Positions 1 to 8,571 of a stretch of 38,385 nucleotides of DNA are shown one piece after another. How positions within the stretch are numbered: position 1 is the stretch's first letter; each line of letters starts with the position of its first letter. Below the pieces are notes generated by a model. That model saw nothing but the letters and a program-made list of their open reading frames with translations. It was not told the origin of the DNA and searched no databases. Made by a program: the position numbers and the translations under genes. Origin of the DNA: JABDDM01 sp038240295 (GTDB lineage: Bacteria > Bacteroidota > Ignavibacteria > Palsa-1295); the NCBI GenBank assembly GCA_038240295.1, contig JBBSDW010000009.1, positions 1 to 38,385 of the forward strand, written 5' to 3'.

Positions 1-20
1 AGCTAAAGCGTGTCCCGCAT
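1..20. repeat. Partial copy of palindromic repeat family A at the window edge
   Basis: The window opens inside a copy of the AGCTAAAGCGTGTCCC repeat. Other copies lie at 39-60, 142-166, 13968-13990, 14041-14064 and 14142-14167. The full unit is self-complementary at its outer bases (GGGGCA/TGCCCC type). Function unknown. Confidence 0.7.
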
Positions 21-38
21 GTTTGAGATAGGTCTTGT

Positions 39-166
39 GGGGTACGCTTTAGCTTGCCCCATCGAATCTCGATACCGAGAAAGTCCTGATGCTCGAGCGA
101 TCATTCGAGACCCGCAGAATCTTGGAGCGAGAAAATGTTTTGGACAAGCTAAAGCGTGTCCCACAT
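39..166. repeat. 128-bp element bounded by inverted family A repeats
   Basis: Inverted copies of the A repeat (39-60 and 142-166) enclose about 80 bp. Bases 41-69 are identical, on the opposite strand, to 14133-14161, so identity runs beyond the repeat into the interior. The second element (14041-14167) has nearly the same length (127 bp). This suggests a small non-coding repeated element (REP/BIME or MITE-like) rather than chance palindromes. No credible gene lies in 1-230. Confidence 0.55.
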
Positions 167-186
167 TGGGTGATATAGTTCCCAAC

Positions 187-212
187 AAAGCTCCACGGTT
201 GTGGAGCTTTTT
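187..212 (-). terminator. Intrinsic terminator, probably of the H1-like gene
   Basis: A perfect 10-bp stem (187-196 paired with 201-210) with a GGTT loop is flanked by T-rich sequence. It lies 20 bp beyond the stop of the H1-like gene on the - strand. The run of T is better on the + strand, so it may work in both directions. Confidence 0.65.
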
Positions 213-232
213 AGATAATCATAAGAAACCGC

Positions 233-445
233 CTAAGCGACTGCTTCGGCCTTTTGTGCGGTTGCCGGTTCTTCGGCGGTCTTCATCTCCTGCACTTCCT
301 TTCGGATGTCCTGGGCTTTGCGCTTGATCTCGTTCATCGCTTTGCGCAAGCGAGTGCCGGCGGACTTGTTCTTTTTGTCATAAAACTTCTCGAAATCTTT
401 TTCGAAGCTTGCCAAAAGATCCTGCAATTCCTGATAACGACTCAT
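233..445 (-). CDS. Histone H1-like DNA-binding protein (Hc1 family)
   Basis: A 70-residue, very charged protein. Its body (YQELQDLLASFEKDFEKFYDK, then AGTRLRKAMNEIKRKAQDIR) matches the conserved pattern of the short Hc1/H1-like proteins common in Bacteroidota and Chlamydiae. These are small helical nucleoid proteins thought to bind DNA without sequence specificity. Nearly all of it should be helix with alternating Lys/Arg and Glu, and the tail is Ala/Glu-rich (EEPATAQKAEAVA). The ATG at 443-445 is preceded by AGAGG at a normal distance, and a terminator follows at 187-212. It appears to be a single-gene unit. The family call is from recognised sequence pattern; the nucleoid role is inferred from the family. 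Confidence 0.85.
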   Translation of the reverse strand: MSRYQELQDLLASFEKDFEKFYDKKNKSAGTRLRKAMNEIKRKAQDIRKEVQEMKTAEEPATAQKAEAVA

Positions 446-508
446 TCAATACCTCTTATTAGTTGTTAAAGAGTGGCTCTGGGCTAAAGACTACAAAACT
501 TGGTAGTG

Positions 509-540
509 CAAACATGCTAAATAAAAACAACGAATGCAAG
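509..540 (-). promoter_or_regulatory. Possible Bacteroidota-type promoter of the H1-like gene
   Basis: On the - strand, CTTG (537-540) is followed after 20 bp by CATGTTTG (509-516). This is one mismatch from the TAnnTTTG -7 motif, with suitable spacing. It lies about 65 bp upstream of the start codon. Confidence 0.35.
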
Positions 541-646
541 CGTTTTTACGGGTTTTGCCTGTAAGAAAGCTATTCTTTTTACGAAAGTGAGCTTTTTTAG
601 CTTATATTCGTCTTGGAAGTCACAAATTTCACCAATTTTAGAGCAA

Positions 647-1249
647 ATGAGCATTGCAGCAGTACCCGAAAACGCCATTCTCGAATCTGAAACCGAAGCG
701 CTCGAGAGGCTCCAATCGGAATTCTCAGCTGCCCAAAAAAGACTCGTCGCCGCAAAACGTGCACAAGCGCCAGAGTTGGTCCCAGATTACGAACTCACCG
801 GTCCTGGTGGCGAACCGGTCAAACTTTCATCTCTTTTTGGTGATCGATCCGAGCTAATGCTGATCCACAACATGGGAAAGCGCTGCCTCTATTGCACGCT
901 GTGGGCAGATGGATTCAATGGTCTCCTTGGGCATTTCGAAAACCGCGCGGCCTGCGTGGTGACTTCGCCCGACGATCCTGAAACGCAGAACGCATTTGCG
1001 AACGAACGCGGATGGAACTTCAAAATGATCTCGACCAAGGGCTCTCAGTTCACCAAAGACATGGGATACGAACCGAAACCCGGCTCGTTCTCGCCGGGAG
1101 TTTCCTTCTTTAAAAAAGAAGACGATGGAAAGATCTATCGCACCGCGAAAGATATTTTCGGACCCGGCGATGAATATTGCTCGGCGTGGCATCTTTTCGA
1201 TCTTTTGCCGCTTGGTCTCAATGGATGGGAGCCAAAATATCACTATTGA
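647..1249 (+). CDS. DUF899 family thioredoxin-like protein
   Basis: The protein has 200 residues from ATG 647; an in-frame GTG at 587 would add 20 unremarkable residues. The first 40 residues form an amphipathic helix typical of DUF899. Then come the thioredoxin-fold landmarks: LMLIHNMGKRCLYCTLWADGF with a CxxC pair (C80, C83), VVTSPDDPETQNAFANERGW, and SPGVSFFKKEDDGKIYRT. The tail (GPGDEYCSAWHLFDLLPLGLNGWEP) is the family's conserved C-terminus. The fold suggests a cytoplasmic thiol-disulfide or peroxide-related role, but the true function is not known. No signal peptide is seen. The stop codon overlaps the beginning of the next gene, so the two are probably co-transcribed. Confidence 0.85.
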   Translation: MSIAAVPENAILESETEALERLQSEFSAAQKRLVAAKRAQAPELVPDYELTGPGGEPVKLSSLFGDRSELMLIHNMGKRCLYCTLWADGFNGLLGHFENRAACVVTSPDDPETQNAFANERGWNFKMISTKGSQFTKDMGYEPKPGSFSPGVSFFKKEDDGKIYRTAKDIFGPGDEYCSAWHLFDLLPLGLNGWEPKYHY

Positions 1250-3006
1250 AGATCGTCGGTTGCGAAGGGACATACGCGAGGAGGCTTTTTAGTCTCCTTC
1301 AGTTTTGTGCGTTCTTCGTTAGCGTTTTTCTCGCGTCATCTTCACATGCGCAAACCGTTATTGTCTCTCCGCGGGATTCTGCGATCGTGCAGCTTCGTAA
1401 TGGTAAAGGTGAACTTCATCTTGTGTTACATACGGATGCGAAGACGACTTTTTTTCAATATCGCATACTCGACGAAACTTCCAATGCGATCAAGGGATAC
1501 GATTGGCGCCGCATTAATTTTTTGAATCGCAGGATTGACACTATTCTCTGGTTGCCGCTCGAACAAAATCTGACGCTGCAGTGGCAAACAGATGGAAGGC
1601 TTGAGGGCGGACTTATTTCTGCGATCAAGATCGGACATCTCTTTGCGATCGCCGGTCAATCGAATGCACAGGGTTGGTCGCCGCAGCCGGTCGCAGCGCT
1701 CGCCTGCGATGCGAGAATGCTTTGGAGCGACGAGCATTGGTACACCGCGATCGATCCGACAGGCGGCAAGTGGGGAAGCCCCTGGATCGCGTTCGCAAAT
1801 GAGTTTGCCGCGCTCGTTAATGATAGCCTGCCGATCGGGATCATCAATGTCGCAGTTGGCGGCACTGGCCTCACACTCAATACTGCACAAGGGCAGTGGT
1901 GGCGCAACGGCGAAATGCACGACGACACAAGCACCATCTACGGCGCTGCGCTGACACGCATTCGTGCTGCCGGCTCCGATGTCGAAGGATTTTTCTGGAT
2001 ACAAGGCGAATCCGATGTCATCTCGACGAGCGTTCCACTTTATCAGAATACCTTCGCGACGCTCATCGATAATTTCGAAGAGGATCTCCATTTTCCACTT
2101 CGCACATTTCACTTTCAAATCGGCGGTCAGACGAATAATCCAGGCAAAGTTGCGTGGGGCATTGTTCGCGAGGCGCTTCGGACGCTGCCGAATTCTACGC
2201 TTGTCGGGGGCTCTGTCGGGCTGCCGTTGGCGGACGATATTCATTACACGGCGGCAGTCGCTGAAGACGTCGGCGAACGCTTTGCTGCGGCCGCTGCGAA
2301 CGTACTTTATGGTGTGAAGTCACCGCTTTATCCTCCACCAATTCCCGCAACGATGGCAAAACTTGTCAGGTGTTTGCCGGACGATCCGAGGCCCGGATGG
2401 AAGATCGAGATCCAGGCCCAGAAAAATGGTGTGCCCTGCAAACTTGTCGGCGATCAGTCGCCATACGGATTTCAGCTAACGCATGACGCTTCACGCTATG
2501 ACACGTCCGAAGTATTCGCGACGATCGATCCGCATGATCCAACAAAAGTCGACGTCTTTCTCAAACATCATTCGATCGAACCCGACCCAAGTTGGCGATT
2601 AAGTTACGCGATCTACGGCGACGTGAGCAACATCACACTCTCGGACGGCACCCTTGGCCCGGCCGGTTTGCCCAATATGCTGATCGCCTTTCTCGACCTG
2701 CCGGTGCTCGATAGCGCCTATGCGGCGGGCGTTTGGGAAGGGGGTGCGGCAGGCGCACTAACGCTCGTGCCTGATCCTGTCCGCGATCGGGCAACACTTT
2801 CCTTCGATCTCCAAAAGGAAGCGAATGTCAGTACCGACGTAATCGACCAACTCGGCCGCACAACGCATTTGTTTCAGCTTGCCCAACTCGGGAGCGGGCA
2901 TCACAACATCCTGCTCGACTGCACGAACCTCGTGCCGGGCGGATATACCGTTGTGTTGCGCGCAGGATCGCACTACCAATTCAGCAAGCTGTTTCTTTTG
3001 AGGTAG
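1225..3006 (+). CDS. Secreted SGNH/sialate-O-acetylesterase-like hydrolase with T9SS tail
   Basis: 593 residues from ATG 1225. A TTG at 1246, overlapping the previous stop as TTGA, is an equally plausible start. A signal peptide follows (RRLF, hydrophobic stretch, ASSSHAQ). The catalytic pattern is that of SASA-type SGNH hydrolases: IAGQSNAQG with nucleophile S146, WIQGESD (block III), and the Asp-x-x-His pair D337/H340 in LADDIHYT. Such enzymes remove acetyl groups from sugars or polysaccharides. After about residue 380 comes a beta-rich stretch. The last 80 residues (from LVPDPVRDRATLSF to SKLFLLR) are a type A T9SS sorting domain, so the enzyme should be exported across the outer membrane. 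The substrate cannot be read from sequence. Confidence 0.82.
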   Translation: MGAKISLLKIVGCEGTYARRLFSLLQFCAFFVSVFLASSSHAQTVIVSPRDSAIVQLRNGKGELHLVLHTDAKTTFFQYRILDETSNAIKGYDWRRINFLNRRIDTILWLPLEQNLTLQWQTDGRLEGGLISAIKIGHLFAIAGQSNAQGWSPQPVAALACDARMLWSDEHWYTAIDPTGGKWGSPWIAFANEFAALVNDSLPIGIINVAVGGTGLTLNTAQGQWWRNGEMHDDTSTIYGAALTRIRAAGSDVEGFFWIQGESDVISTSVPLYQNTFATLIDNFEEDLHFPLRTFHFQIGGQTNNPGKVAWGIVREALRTLPNSTLVGGSVGLPLADDIHYTAAVAEDVGERFAAAAANVLYGVKSPLYPPPIPATMAKLVRCLPDDPRPGWKIEIQAQKNGVPCKLVGDQSPYGFQLTHDASRYDTSEVFATIDPHDPTKVDVFLKHHSIEPDPSWRLSYAIYGDVSNITLSDGTLGPAGLPNMLIAFLDLPVLDSAYAAGVWEGGAAGALTLVPDPVRDRATLSFDLQKEANVSTDVIDQLGRTTHLFQLAQLGSGHHNILLDCTNLVPGGYTVVLRAGSHYQFSKLFLLR

Positions 3007-3053
3007 CTTGTCTGTTCGGAGATATAGATCAAAGCCCGTTGACATGATCGTTT

Positions 3054-3084
3054 TTTGGTTTCCCGAAAAAAGGCGGTAAATTTG
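3054..3084 (+). promoter_or_regulatory. Strong Bacteroidota-type promoter (TTTG-N19-TAAATTTG)
   Basis: TTTG at 3054-3057 and TAAATTTG at 3077-3084 are separated by exactly 19 bp. Both match the Bacteroidota sigma consensus. Transcription should begin near 3090, just upstream of the GTG start at 3108 of the broken surface-protein gene. Confidence 0.7.
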
Positions 3085-3107
3085 GGTGGCGGTAGTCTTT
3101 ACGTATC

Positions 3108-5237
3108 GTGACCAGACCTAAGAGGAAAACCACTCTCAAACTATGCTGCGGGCTGCTGCTGTTCATGTTCGTAGAAGATGCGCCGTCGTCCCGTGCCGTA
3201 GCTCAACCGAACGCTCGCTGGCAAGAGATCTGGCAAATTCCAAAGATTGATGGATTTTCTATCACGGGATACTGCGGATACTTTTTCAACAAACATCACG
3301 GCCTTATCGGAGCCTCTCGCTTATGGAAAGGGACTGCCACTGCGTCGGCGTCGAATGGGACAACAGCTGCCAACGATGCATATATCTTCTACACTGAAGA
3401 TGGGTCGAATTGGTATCAAGCGACCACTCCTGATCAAGGTGACTCAACGAGCAGGGGCAGAGATGCCCACGTGACCCAAATCCGCATGCTCGATTCGCTC
3501 CGAGCAGGACACCGTTTTTGCAGTTACGATGATCGCGCACAAGGGCAACATCGGTCACTACCTATCGACGAATCTGCTTCAATTCGATTCCATCTCGACA
3601 TGTCTGGCGCTCGATTCTTCAGTTACGATTCAGAATATCGGCTGTAAGTCCATGATCATCGACAGCTTGCAGATCATGGGAGATTATACATTGACCCGCA
3701 ACTCATCCGGTAGCCTTTTGTCGGGAGATAGGGCCTCGTTCGACATTCATTTTCATCCGTCAGCAACAGGCAGTCGCTCGGGCAAACTGATTCTCTTCAT
3801 CAATGAGCAAGGCGTCCATTCACGGGAGATCATCGATCTGACTGGATTTGGCAAAAACGGTGGAGATCAATTGCTAAGTTTGTCACCCAATAGCCATTTT
3901 GCATTCAGTGATCGAAGCGAATGCGCAGATGGTGATTCGATCTCGTTCAGTCTCTCGAACCCGGGATGCGATAGTGTTTCGATCATCGCAGTTTCAGAAA
4001 ACGGAGATGCGTTGATCACAGCAAGTCTTGCGGGTAAGCTTCCGATCACACTTTATGACACAGGTGAAGCCGTCGCGCAGTTCAAGCTCTCCATCGGCTC
4101 TGCCGGAAACTATCAAAAGCAGTTCACGATCACTTATGTCTTGCCGGACGGATCTCGACGCGATACTACATTCATTGCGACGGCCTCAATCTCAAAGGGC
4201 GGGAAGCTTCTGCTCGTGGACTCTTCTTTGCGCGATCTTGGAGAAGGCGATCTTTGCAGGAAGGTCGATTCCACGATTATTATTCAGAACGTCGGGTGTG
4301 ACACGGTGCTTATCGCGTCGAGTGTCGTAGCAGGCCAAAGGTATCTTCTGAACGGCTCGATTGGATCGCACACGTTAGCTCCTGGCAAGCGAGATACATT
4401 GCATGTGGTCTTTGTCCCTGTCGTAGCAGGCAGTTCACCCGCTTTGGTCACGATCCACAGCAACGATGATCGCCATGGGACGATCACGATCCCATTCGTA
4501 GCTTCGACCATCGATGTTTCAAGTTTTAAGCTCACGAGTTCTATCTCGCGATCACATCTCTTTCCGGGCGATACAACTTCGGGCGTCGTTCGTGCTGATC
4601 GGATCGTTGCGAATCAAAAGCGCTTGATTCTATCGAGTTCATGCAGGTCTACAACGGCGATCTACTCACGGCAACCGGTCGGAGCACGAGCATCCCGAAT
4701 GTAAGCCTTGTCGTAGGCGCTGAAGAGCGTGTCGGAAGCATGGTTTCAGTGCCGATCAGGATTGAGGGCACGAATATGTCGTTCGACCCTTCTATGCCGA
4801 TCCTTGCCACAACGTTCAGAACATGCCTGACCGATTCGAATTCAACGAATATCGAGTTGAACGATCTGAAATTGAATTCCGGGAACAGCTCCTATCAAGA
4901 GTGTCAATTGAACGCTTCAGCCAGTTCGACGGAATTCGCACTCAATGAGCATTGCGGTGATCCGCTGGTGCAAAGTTTTCTTCGGACAAAGAGCATCAAC
5001 GGTCTTACGGCATTCCCGAACCCAGTAACAAGCGCCACAAATTTTCAGGCGACGATGGTTGTGCCCGAGCATTCCGTGATCACCGTTTTTGATGTGCTCG
5101 GCAATTGTGTGTTAACCGACAACTCCGAATCGACTCTCTACACTTTCAACGGCTCTGCATTGCAGCGTGGAGTCTATCTCATCAAGGCTGCATCAGCTAC
5201 GCGAAGTATCTCGGCGAAGATCGGGGTCGTGCGTTAA
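3108..5237 (+). pseudogene. Frameshifted T9SS surface protein with anchor-D-like and cohesin-like domains
   Basis: Three consecutive open frames read as one protein only if two frameshifts are repaired. Frame 1 (3108 to about 3498) has a Lys/Arg-rich start, a hydrophobic signal-like stretch and a photosystem-stability/BNR-like sensor (YIFYTEDGSNWYQA). An extra base near 3496-3500 then shifts to the second frame, where the text continues as SEQDTVFAVTMIAHKG. That frame holds repeated choice-of-anchor-D style domains (SSVTIQNIGCKSMIIDSLQI, DSTIIIQNVGCDTVLI). Loss of one A in the run 4616-4619 moves back to the first frame (KALDSIEFMQVYNGDLLTATG), a cohesin-like beta domain ending in a T9SS tail (LTAFPNPVTSATNFQ to SAKIGVVR). 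The sensor region is also shorter than expected. The promoter is intact. It is either a genuine pseudogene or affected by assembly errors. Confidence 0.75.
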
Positions 5238-5362
5238 CGACTGTTTTTAACTGAGTCGTGCTTTCTCCGTGGAGTATACGCTCGCTGCACGAAATTTGAA
5301 ATTACTCCCGCTCGTTTTTCGTTAAGCTCCGACGCATTCTTGCGGATGCGGCGAGAGCAGAA

Positions 5363-5935
5363 TTGTACGAAGTAACGATCAGTTCAGAAACCCCGAGGCG
5401 CGTGTTCAACCAGGAAGAACTTACCGAGATCGAGACGTTGCGCAAGCGATACCCTGAAGCGAAGGCGATGGTGTTGCCGATGCTCTGGCGCGTCCAGGAA
5501 AAGCAGGGCTGGGTCGACGATGCGGGCATGGATGCTGTTGCTCAGATCTGTGGCGTGCCGAAGTCGCATGTGTGGGGCGTGGTCAGCTTCTACACGATGT
5601 TCTTCGAGAAGCCGATGGGGCGCTACCATGTGCAGGTCTGCACGAACGTGAGCTGCATGCTCAATGGTGGCGAAAAGCTTTATATCGAGATGAAGGCGAA
5701 ACTTGGCGTCGGCCATCGCGAACGGACGGTCGATGGCACCTTCTCGCTCGAAGAGGTCGAATGCATGGGTGCCTGCGGCGGCGCACCGATGATCGCTGTC
5801 AATGAAACATTTTTTGAACGCGTCACGAGCGCGGATGCTTTGAGCGTGATCGATTCGATCAGATCGAACAATGCGATCCCAACGCCCAAGCACACCATCC
5901 AAATGCCCGAGCTTTCACCTGCCGCGAACGAATGA
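5363..5935 (+). CDS. nuoE: NADH-quinone oxidoreductase subunit E
   Basis: 190 residues. This is the 24-kDa subunit of respiratory complex I, which carries the N1a [2Fe-2S] cluster next to the NADH-oxidising subunit NuoF. The cluster ligands are all visible: C93 and C98 in QVCTNVSC, C134 and C138 in ECMGACGG. The thioredoxin-like region is preceded by the usual helical part (MLWRVQEKQGWV, CGVPKSHVWGVVSFYTMF). The only suitable start is TTG 5363, with GAGAG a few bases upstream; the next ATG would remove conserved sequence. nuoF follows 443 bp later, with a small exported protein gene between. No other complex I genes are present here. HoxE or formate-dehydrogenase-type homologues are alternatives, less likely given the partner. 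Confidence 0.9.
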   Translation: MYEVTISSETPRRVFNQEELTEIETLRKRYPEAKAMVLPMLWRVQEKQGWVDDAGMDAVAQICGVPKSHVWGVVSFYTMFFEKPMGRYHVQVCTNVSCMLNGGEKLYIEMKAKLGVGHRERTVDGTFSLEEVECMGACGGAPMIAVNETFFERVTSADALSVIDSIRSNNAIPTPKHTIQMPELSPAANE

Positions 5936-5939
5936 CACC

Positions 5940-6347
5940 TTGTTAAAAGCTAAGCATTGTCGTACCCGTTCTGCCGCCGGTATCCACGTGATCCTGATGA
6001 TGATCGCGTGCCTTGTTGCGGTTATTCTCTTACGGCCATCACAGGGAAGATCGGGTCTTAGAGCTGTCGATGAATTTGTTCGCCTCGATCAGAATTATCC
6101 GAACCCGTTCAACGGCACGACGGAAATAACCTATTCGATACCAGCGGCCGGTCATGTTTCGCTTAAGGTTGTCAATATGCTCGGCGAGGAAGTACAAACG
6201 GTGATCGATGAAGACGAGGGCCGCAACGAATACCGGATCAGGTTTGACGGCAGCGGCCTGCCGAGTGGGCAGTACACGTACACGCTGGTTTTTACGGGAC
6301 CCAGTGGCACTTCGAAGATCTCCCACAGGATGTATCTCGTTAAATGA
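5940..6347 (+). CDS. Small exported protein made almost only of a T9SS sorting tail
   Basis: 135 residues from TTG 5940, four bases past the nuoE stop; an ATG at 5997 is another possible start but would cut into the signal sequence. A basic N-terminus (KAKHCRTR) precedes a hydrophobic helix (HVILMMIACLVAVILL). Then come about 15 linker residues and a complete type A sorting domain: LDQNYPNPFNGTTEITYSIP, VSLKVVNMLGEEVQ, LPSGQYTYTLVF, SHRMYLVK. No cargo domain is present. It could be a real miniature secreted protein, or a leftover of a larger gene whose middle was deleted. Its position between nuoE and nuoF is odd, because the redox genes act in the cytoplasm or at the inner membrane. Confidence 0.7.
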   Translation: MLKAKHCRTRSAAGIHVILMMIACLVAVILLRPSQGRSGLRAVDEFVRLDQNYPNPFNGTTEITYSIPAAGHVSLKVVNMLGEEVQTVIDEDEGRNEYRIRFDGSGLPSGQYTYTLVFTGPSGTSKISHRMYLVK

Positions 6348-6378
6348 TCGCAAGCAAATAAAAAGTTAGGAAGAGTTC

Positions 6379-7776
6379 ATGCCAGAATCAGCGGTTCAAT
6401 CGCAAGCGGGGTCAGCCACACCAAAACTTATTCTTCCCGATATTGCGGGCTTCAAGAATATTGATACCTACCTCCAGCATGGCGGGTATGGCGATCGTCT
6501 GAAAAAATGCTTTACGATGACGCCCGTCCAGGTTACCGACGAAGTAAAAAAATCGGGCTTGCGTGGCCGCGGCGGTGCAGCATTTCCAACGGGACTCAAG
6601 TGGAGCTTTATGCCCAAGGATAACGCGCGCAAACGTTATCTGCTTATCAATGGTGACGAGTCGGAGCCGGGCTCGTTCAAGGATCGACAGATCCTGGAAT
6701 TCAATCCGCATCAACTCATCGAAGGAATGCTCATCGGAGCCTATGCGATGCAGGTCGATCATGTCTATCTCTACATTCGCGGCGAATATGCGCACTGGTT
6801 TCGCCTGATGGAGGAGGCCGTCGCCGAGGCGTATGCGAAGGGTTTCATCGGCGAGAAGATGAAGCAGATGTTTCCAGCCTCCGGTGATGGCGTTTCTTAC
6901 TCTGTCGACATCACCGTTCACAAAGGCGCAGGCGCGTACATTGTCGGTGAAGAATCGGCGCTAATGAATTCGCTTGAGGGCGATCGTGGCTATCCGAGAG
7001 TGAAGCCCCCGTTTCCTGCAAATGTTGGACTTTGGGGACAACCAACGACGATCAATAATGTAGAGACGATGGCGAACGTGCCGGTCATCATGGAAATGGG
7101 CGGCGAAGCATTTTCGAAGATCGGGATGCCCAAGCATCCTGGTACGTTGCTGCTCGGGCTGAGCGGACACGTGAATCGTCCTGGCATTTATGAACTTCCG
7201 AGTGGTACGCTGCTGACCGACGTCATCTATAAATACGGCGGAGGTGTCCCCGGTAATAAGAAGATCAAGCTGGTGATCCCCGGTGGCTCCTCGATGCCGC
7301 CACTTCGCGGCGATTCGCTCGAAGGTGTGAAGATGGATGCCGAAAGTCTAAAGGCGGCTGGCTCTTCGATCGGCACCGGCGGCATCATGGTCATGGACGA
7401 GGATACCGACATCATTCATGTGCTGACGCGTATCTCAAAATTTTACTGGCATGAGTCATGCGGGCAGTGTACACCCTGCCGCGAAGGGACGGGCTGGCTG
7501 CTTAAAATTTTGCGCAGGATCGATCGGGGAGAGGGTGCGCCTTCCGATATTGACTTGTTGCACGACGTCGCCCAGAACATCGAGGGCCGCACGATCTGCG
7601 CACTCGGGGAGGCAGCGGCCTGGCCGGTGAGGTTTACGATCGAGCGTTTCCGCCAGGAGTTCGAGAAAAAAGTATCGACGGCGAATGTGCCGAAAAGCCC
7701 GAACCGTGTCCATGCACTTCGCGTAGGCGGACTTGAGCCCGTGCAGATCCATGTGCCGCCGGTTGTACGAATGTAA
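6379..7776 (+). CDS. nuoF: NADH-quinone oxidoreductase subunit F (NADH/FMN-binding)
   Basis: 465 residues. This is the 51-kDa complex I subunit that oxidises NADH through FMN and passes electrons to the N3 [4Fe-4S] cluster. The flavin/NADH loop LRGRGGAAFPTGLKW is at 61-75, the acidic NGDESEPGSF at 91-100, and the glycine-rich VGEESALMNSLEG near 189-201. The cluster ligands are C361, C364, C367 (ESCGQCTPCREG) and C407 (TICALGEA). The C-terminus runs about 40 residues beyond the last conserved helix. The start ATG 6379 has AGGAAG upstream. Together with NuoE it forms the NADH dehydrogenase module; NuoG is not adjacent, so the complex I genes are scattered in this genome. Confidence 0.93.
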   Translation: MPESAVQSQAGSATPKLILPDIAGFKNIDTYLQHGGYGDRLKKCFTMTPVQVTDEVKKSGLRGRGGAAFPTGLKWSFMPKDNARKRYLLINGDESEPGSFKDRQILEFNPHQLIEGMLIGAYAMQVDHVYLYIRGEYAHWFRLMEEAVAEAYAKGFIGEKMKQMFPASGDGVSYSVDITVHKGAGAYIVGEESALMNSLEGDRGYPRVKPPFPANVGLWGQPTTINNVETMANVPVIMEMGGEAFSKIGMPKHPGTLLLGLSGHVNRPGIYELPSGTLLTDVIYKYGGGVPGNKKIKLVIPGGSSMPPLRGDSLEGVKMDAESLKAAGSSIGTGGIMVMDEDTDIIHVLTRISKFYWHESCGQCTPCREGTGWLLKILRRIDRGEGAPSDIDLLHDVAQNIEGRTICALGEAAAWPVRFTIERFRQEFEKKVSTANVPKSPNRVHALRVGGLEPVQIHVPPVVRM

Positions 7777-7781
7777 ATTTG
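7774..7781 (+). promoter_or_regulatory. Possible -7 element for sdhB (TAAATTTG)
   Basis: An exact TAnnTTTG motif overlaps the nuoF stop codon, 60 bp before the sdhB start. No TTG is found at the expected -33 distance, so it is either a weak or regulated promoter, or chance. Confidence 0.35.
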
Positions 7782-7840
7782 CATACGAATTCTACGATAG
7801 GACGTTAGGATAGCTCTGTTGCCGTCATCAACCGATTTCA

Positions 7841-8548
7841 ATGAAGGTCACTTTTAAGATTCAGCGATATAACCCCGAGAAAGATGCGAAACCTTATTTC
7901 GCCGATTACACGCTGGATGGACTCGAAGGCACCTATCGCGTGCTCGACGCGCTGCTCGACATCAAGTGGCAAATCGATGGCACCCTCACCTTTCGCCGCT
8001 CCTGTGCACATGGAATGTGCGGATCGGACGGTATGAGGATCAACGGCAAGAACTCGCTTGCATGCTCGGTGCTGCTCAAAGATATCAATACGAAGAAGCC
8101 CGTCGTGATCGAACCGCTTCCGTATCTGCCGATCCAGAAAGATCTGGCGGTCGATATGTCCGACTTCTACAAGAAGTACGAGATGGTCAAGCCCTATCTC
8201 ATCGCGCACGACACCCCGCCGGAGATCGAGCGCTATCAGTCACATGAGGACGCAGAGATATTGATGGAATCGACAAAGTGCATCATGTGTGCATGTTGCA
8301 CGACTTCGTGCCCTTCGCTCTGGTCGAATGAGAATTACATCGGCCCTGCAGCGATTCTCAAGGCGTATCGCTTTTCCTTCGACACGCGCGACGATTCGTC
8401 CGACGAGCATTTGCTCGCGGTCGATTCGCAGGACGGCATCTGGCGTTGTCACACCATTTTTAATTGCGTCGAAGCATGCCCGAAGGATATCAACATCACC
8501 TGGCATATTTCACAACTCAAGAAAAAGCTGGTCTCGCAAGAGATGTAA
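7841..8548 (+). CDS. sdhB: Succinate dehydrogenase/fumarate reductase iron-sulfur subunit
   Basis: 235 residues, the usual size. SdhB carries electrons from the flavoprotein SdhA to quinone through three clusters. [2Fe-2S] ligands: C55, C60, D63, C75 (SCAHGMCGSDGM, LACSVL), with Asp at the third position as in E. coli SdhB. [4Fe-4S] ligands: C147, C150, C153 and C213. [3Fe-4S] ligands: C157, C203, C209 (KCIMCACCTTSCP, CHTIFNCVEACPKDIN). The quinone-site segment PSLWSNENYIGPAAILKAYRF is typical of true SdhB. No sdhA or sdhC/D gene is in the window, so the gene has been separated from its usual operon. It lies 64 bp after nuoF and 23 bp before the CDGSH gene and is likely co-transcribed with them. 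Confidence 0.92.
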   Translation: MKVTFKIQRYNPEKDAKPYFADYTLDGLEGTYRVLDALLDIKWQIDGTLTFRRSCAHGMCGSDGMRINGKNSLACSVLLKDINTKKPVVIEPLPYLPIQKDLAVDMSDFYKKYEMVKPYLIAHDTPPEIERYQSHEDAEILMESTKCIMCACCTTSCPSLWSNENYIGPAAILKAYRFSFDTRDDSSDEHLLAVDSQDGIWRCHTIFNCVEACPKDINITWHISQLKKKLVSQEM

Positions 8549-8571
8549 TTTTTACGATTAGTTAAAGGAAC

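Noticed and set aside
10..327. Open frame of 105 codons at the left edge
   Set aside because: It reads through repeats, a terminator and the antisense of the H1-like gene.
4611..4622. Programmed -1 frameshift at the AAAA run
   Set aside because: A second, unrelated shift near 3498 is also needed and there is no classical slippery heptamer, so mutation or sequencing error is simpler.
5363..7776. HoxEF or formate-dehydrogenase diaphorase subunits
   Set aside because: No hydrogenase or formate dehydrogenase genes are nearby, and the subunits have ordinary NuoE/NuoF length and motifs.
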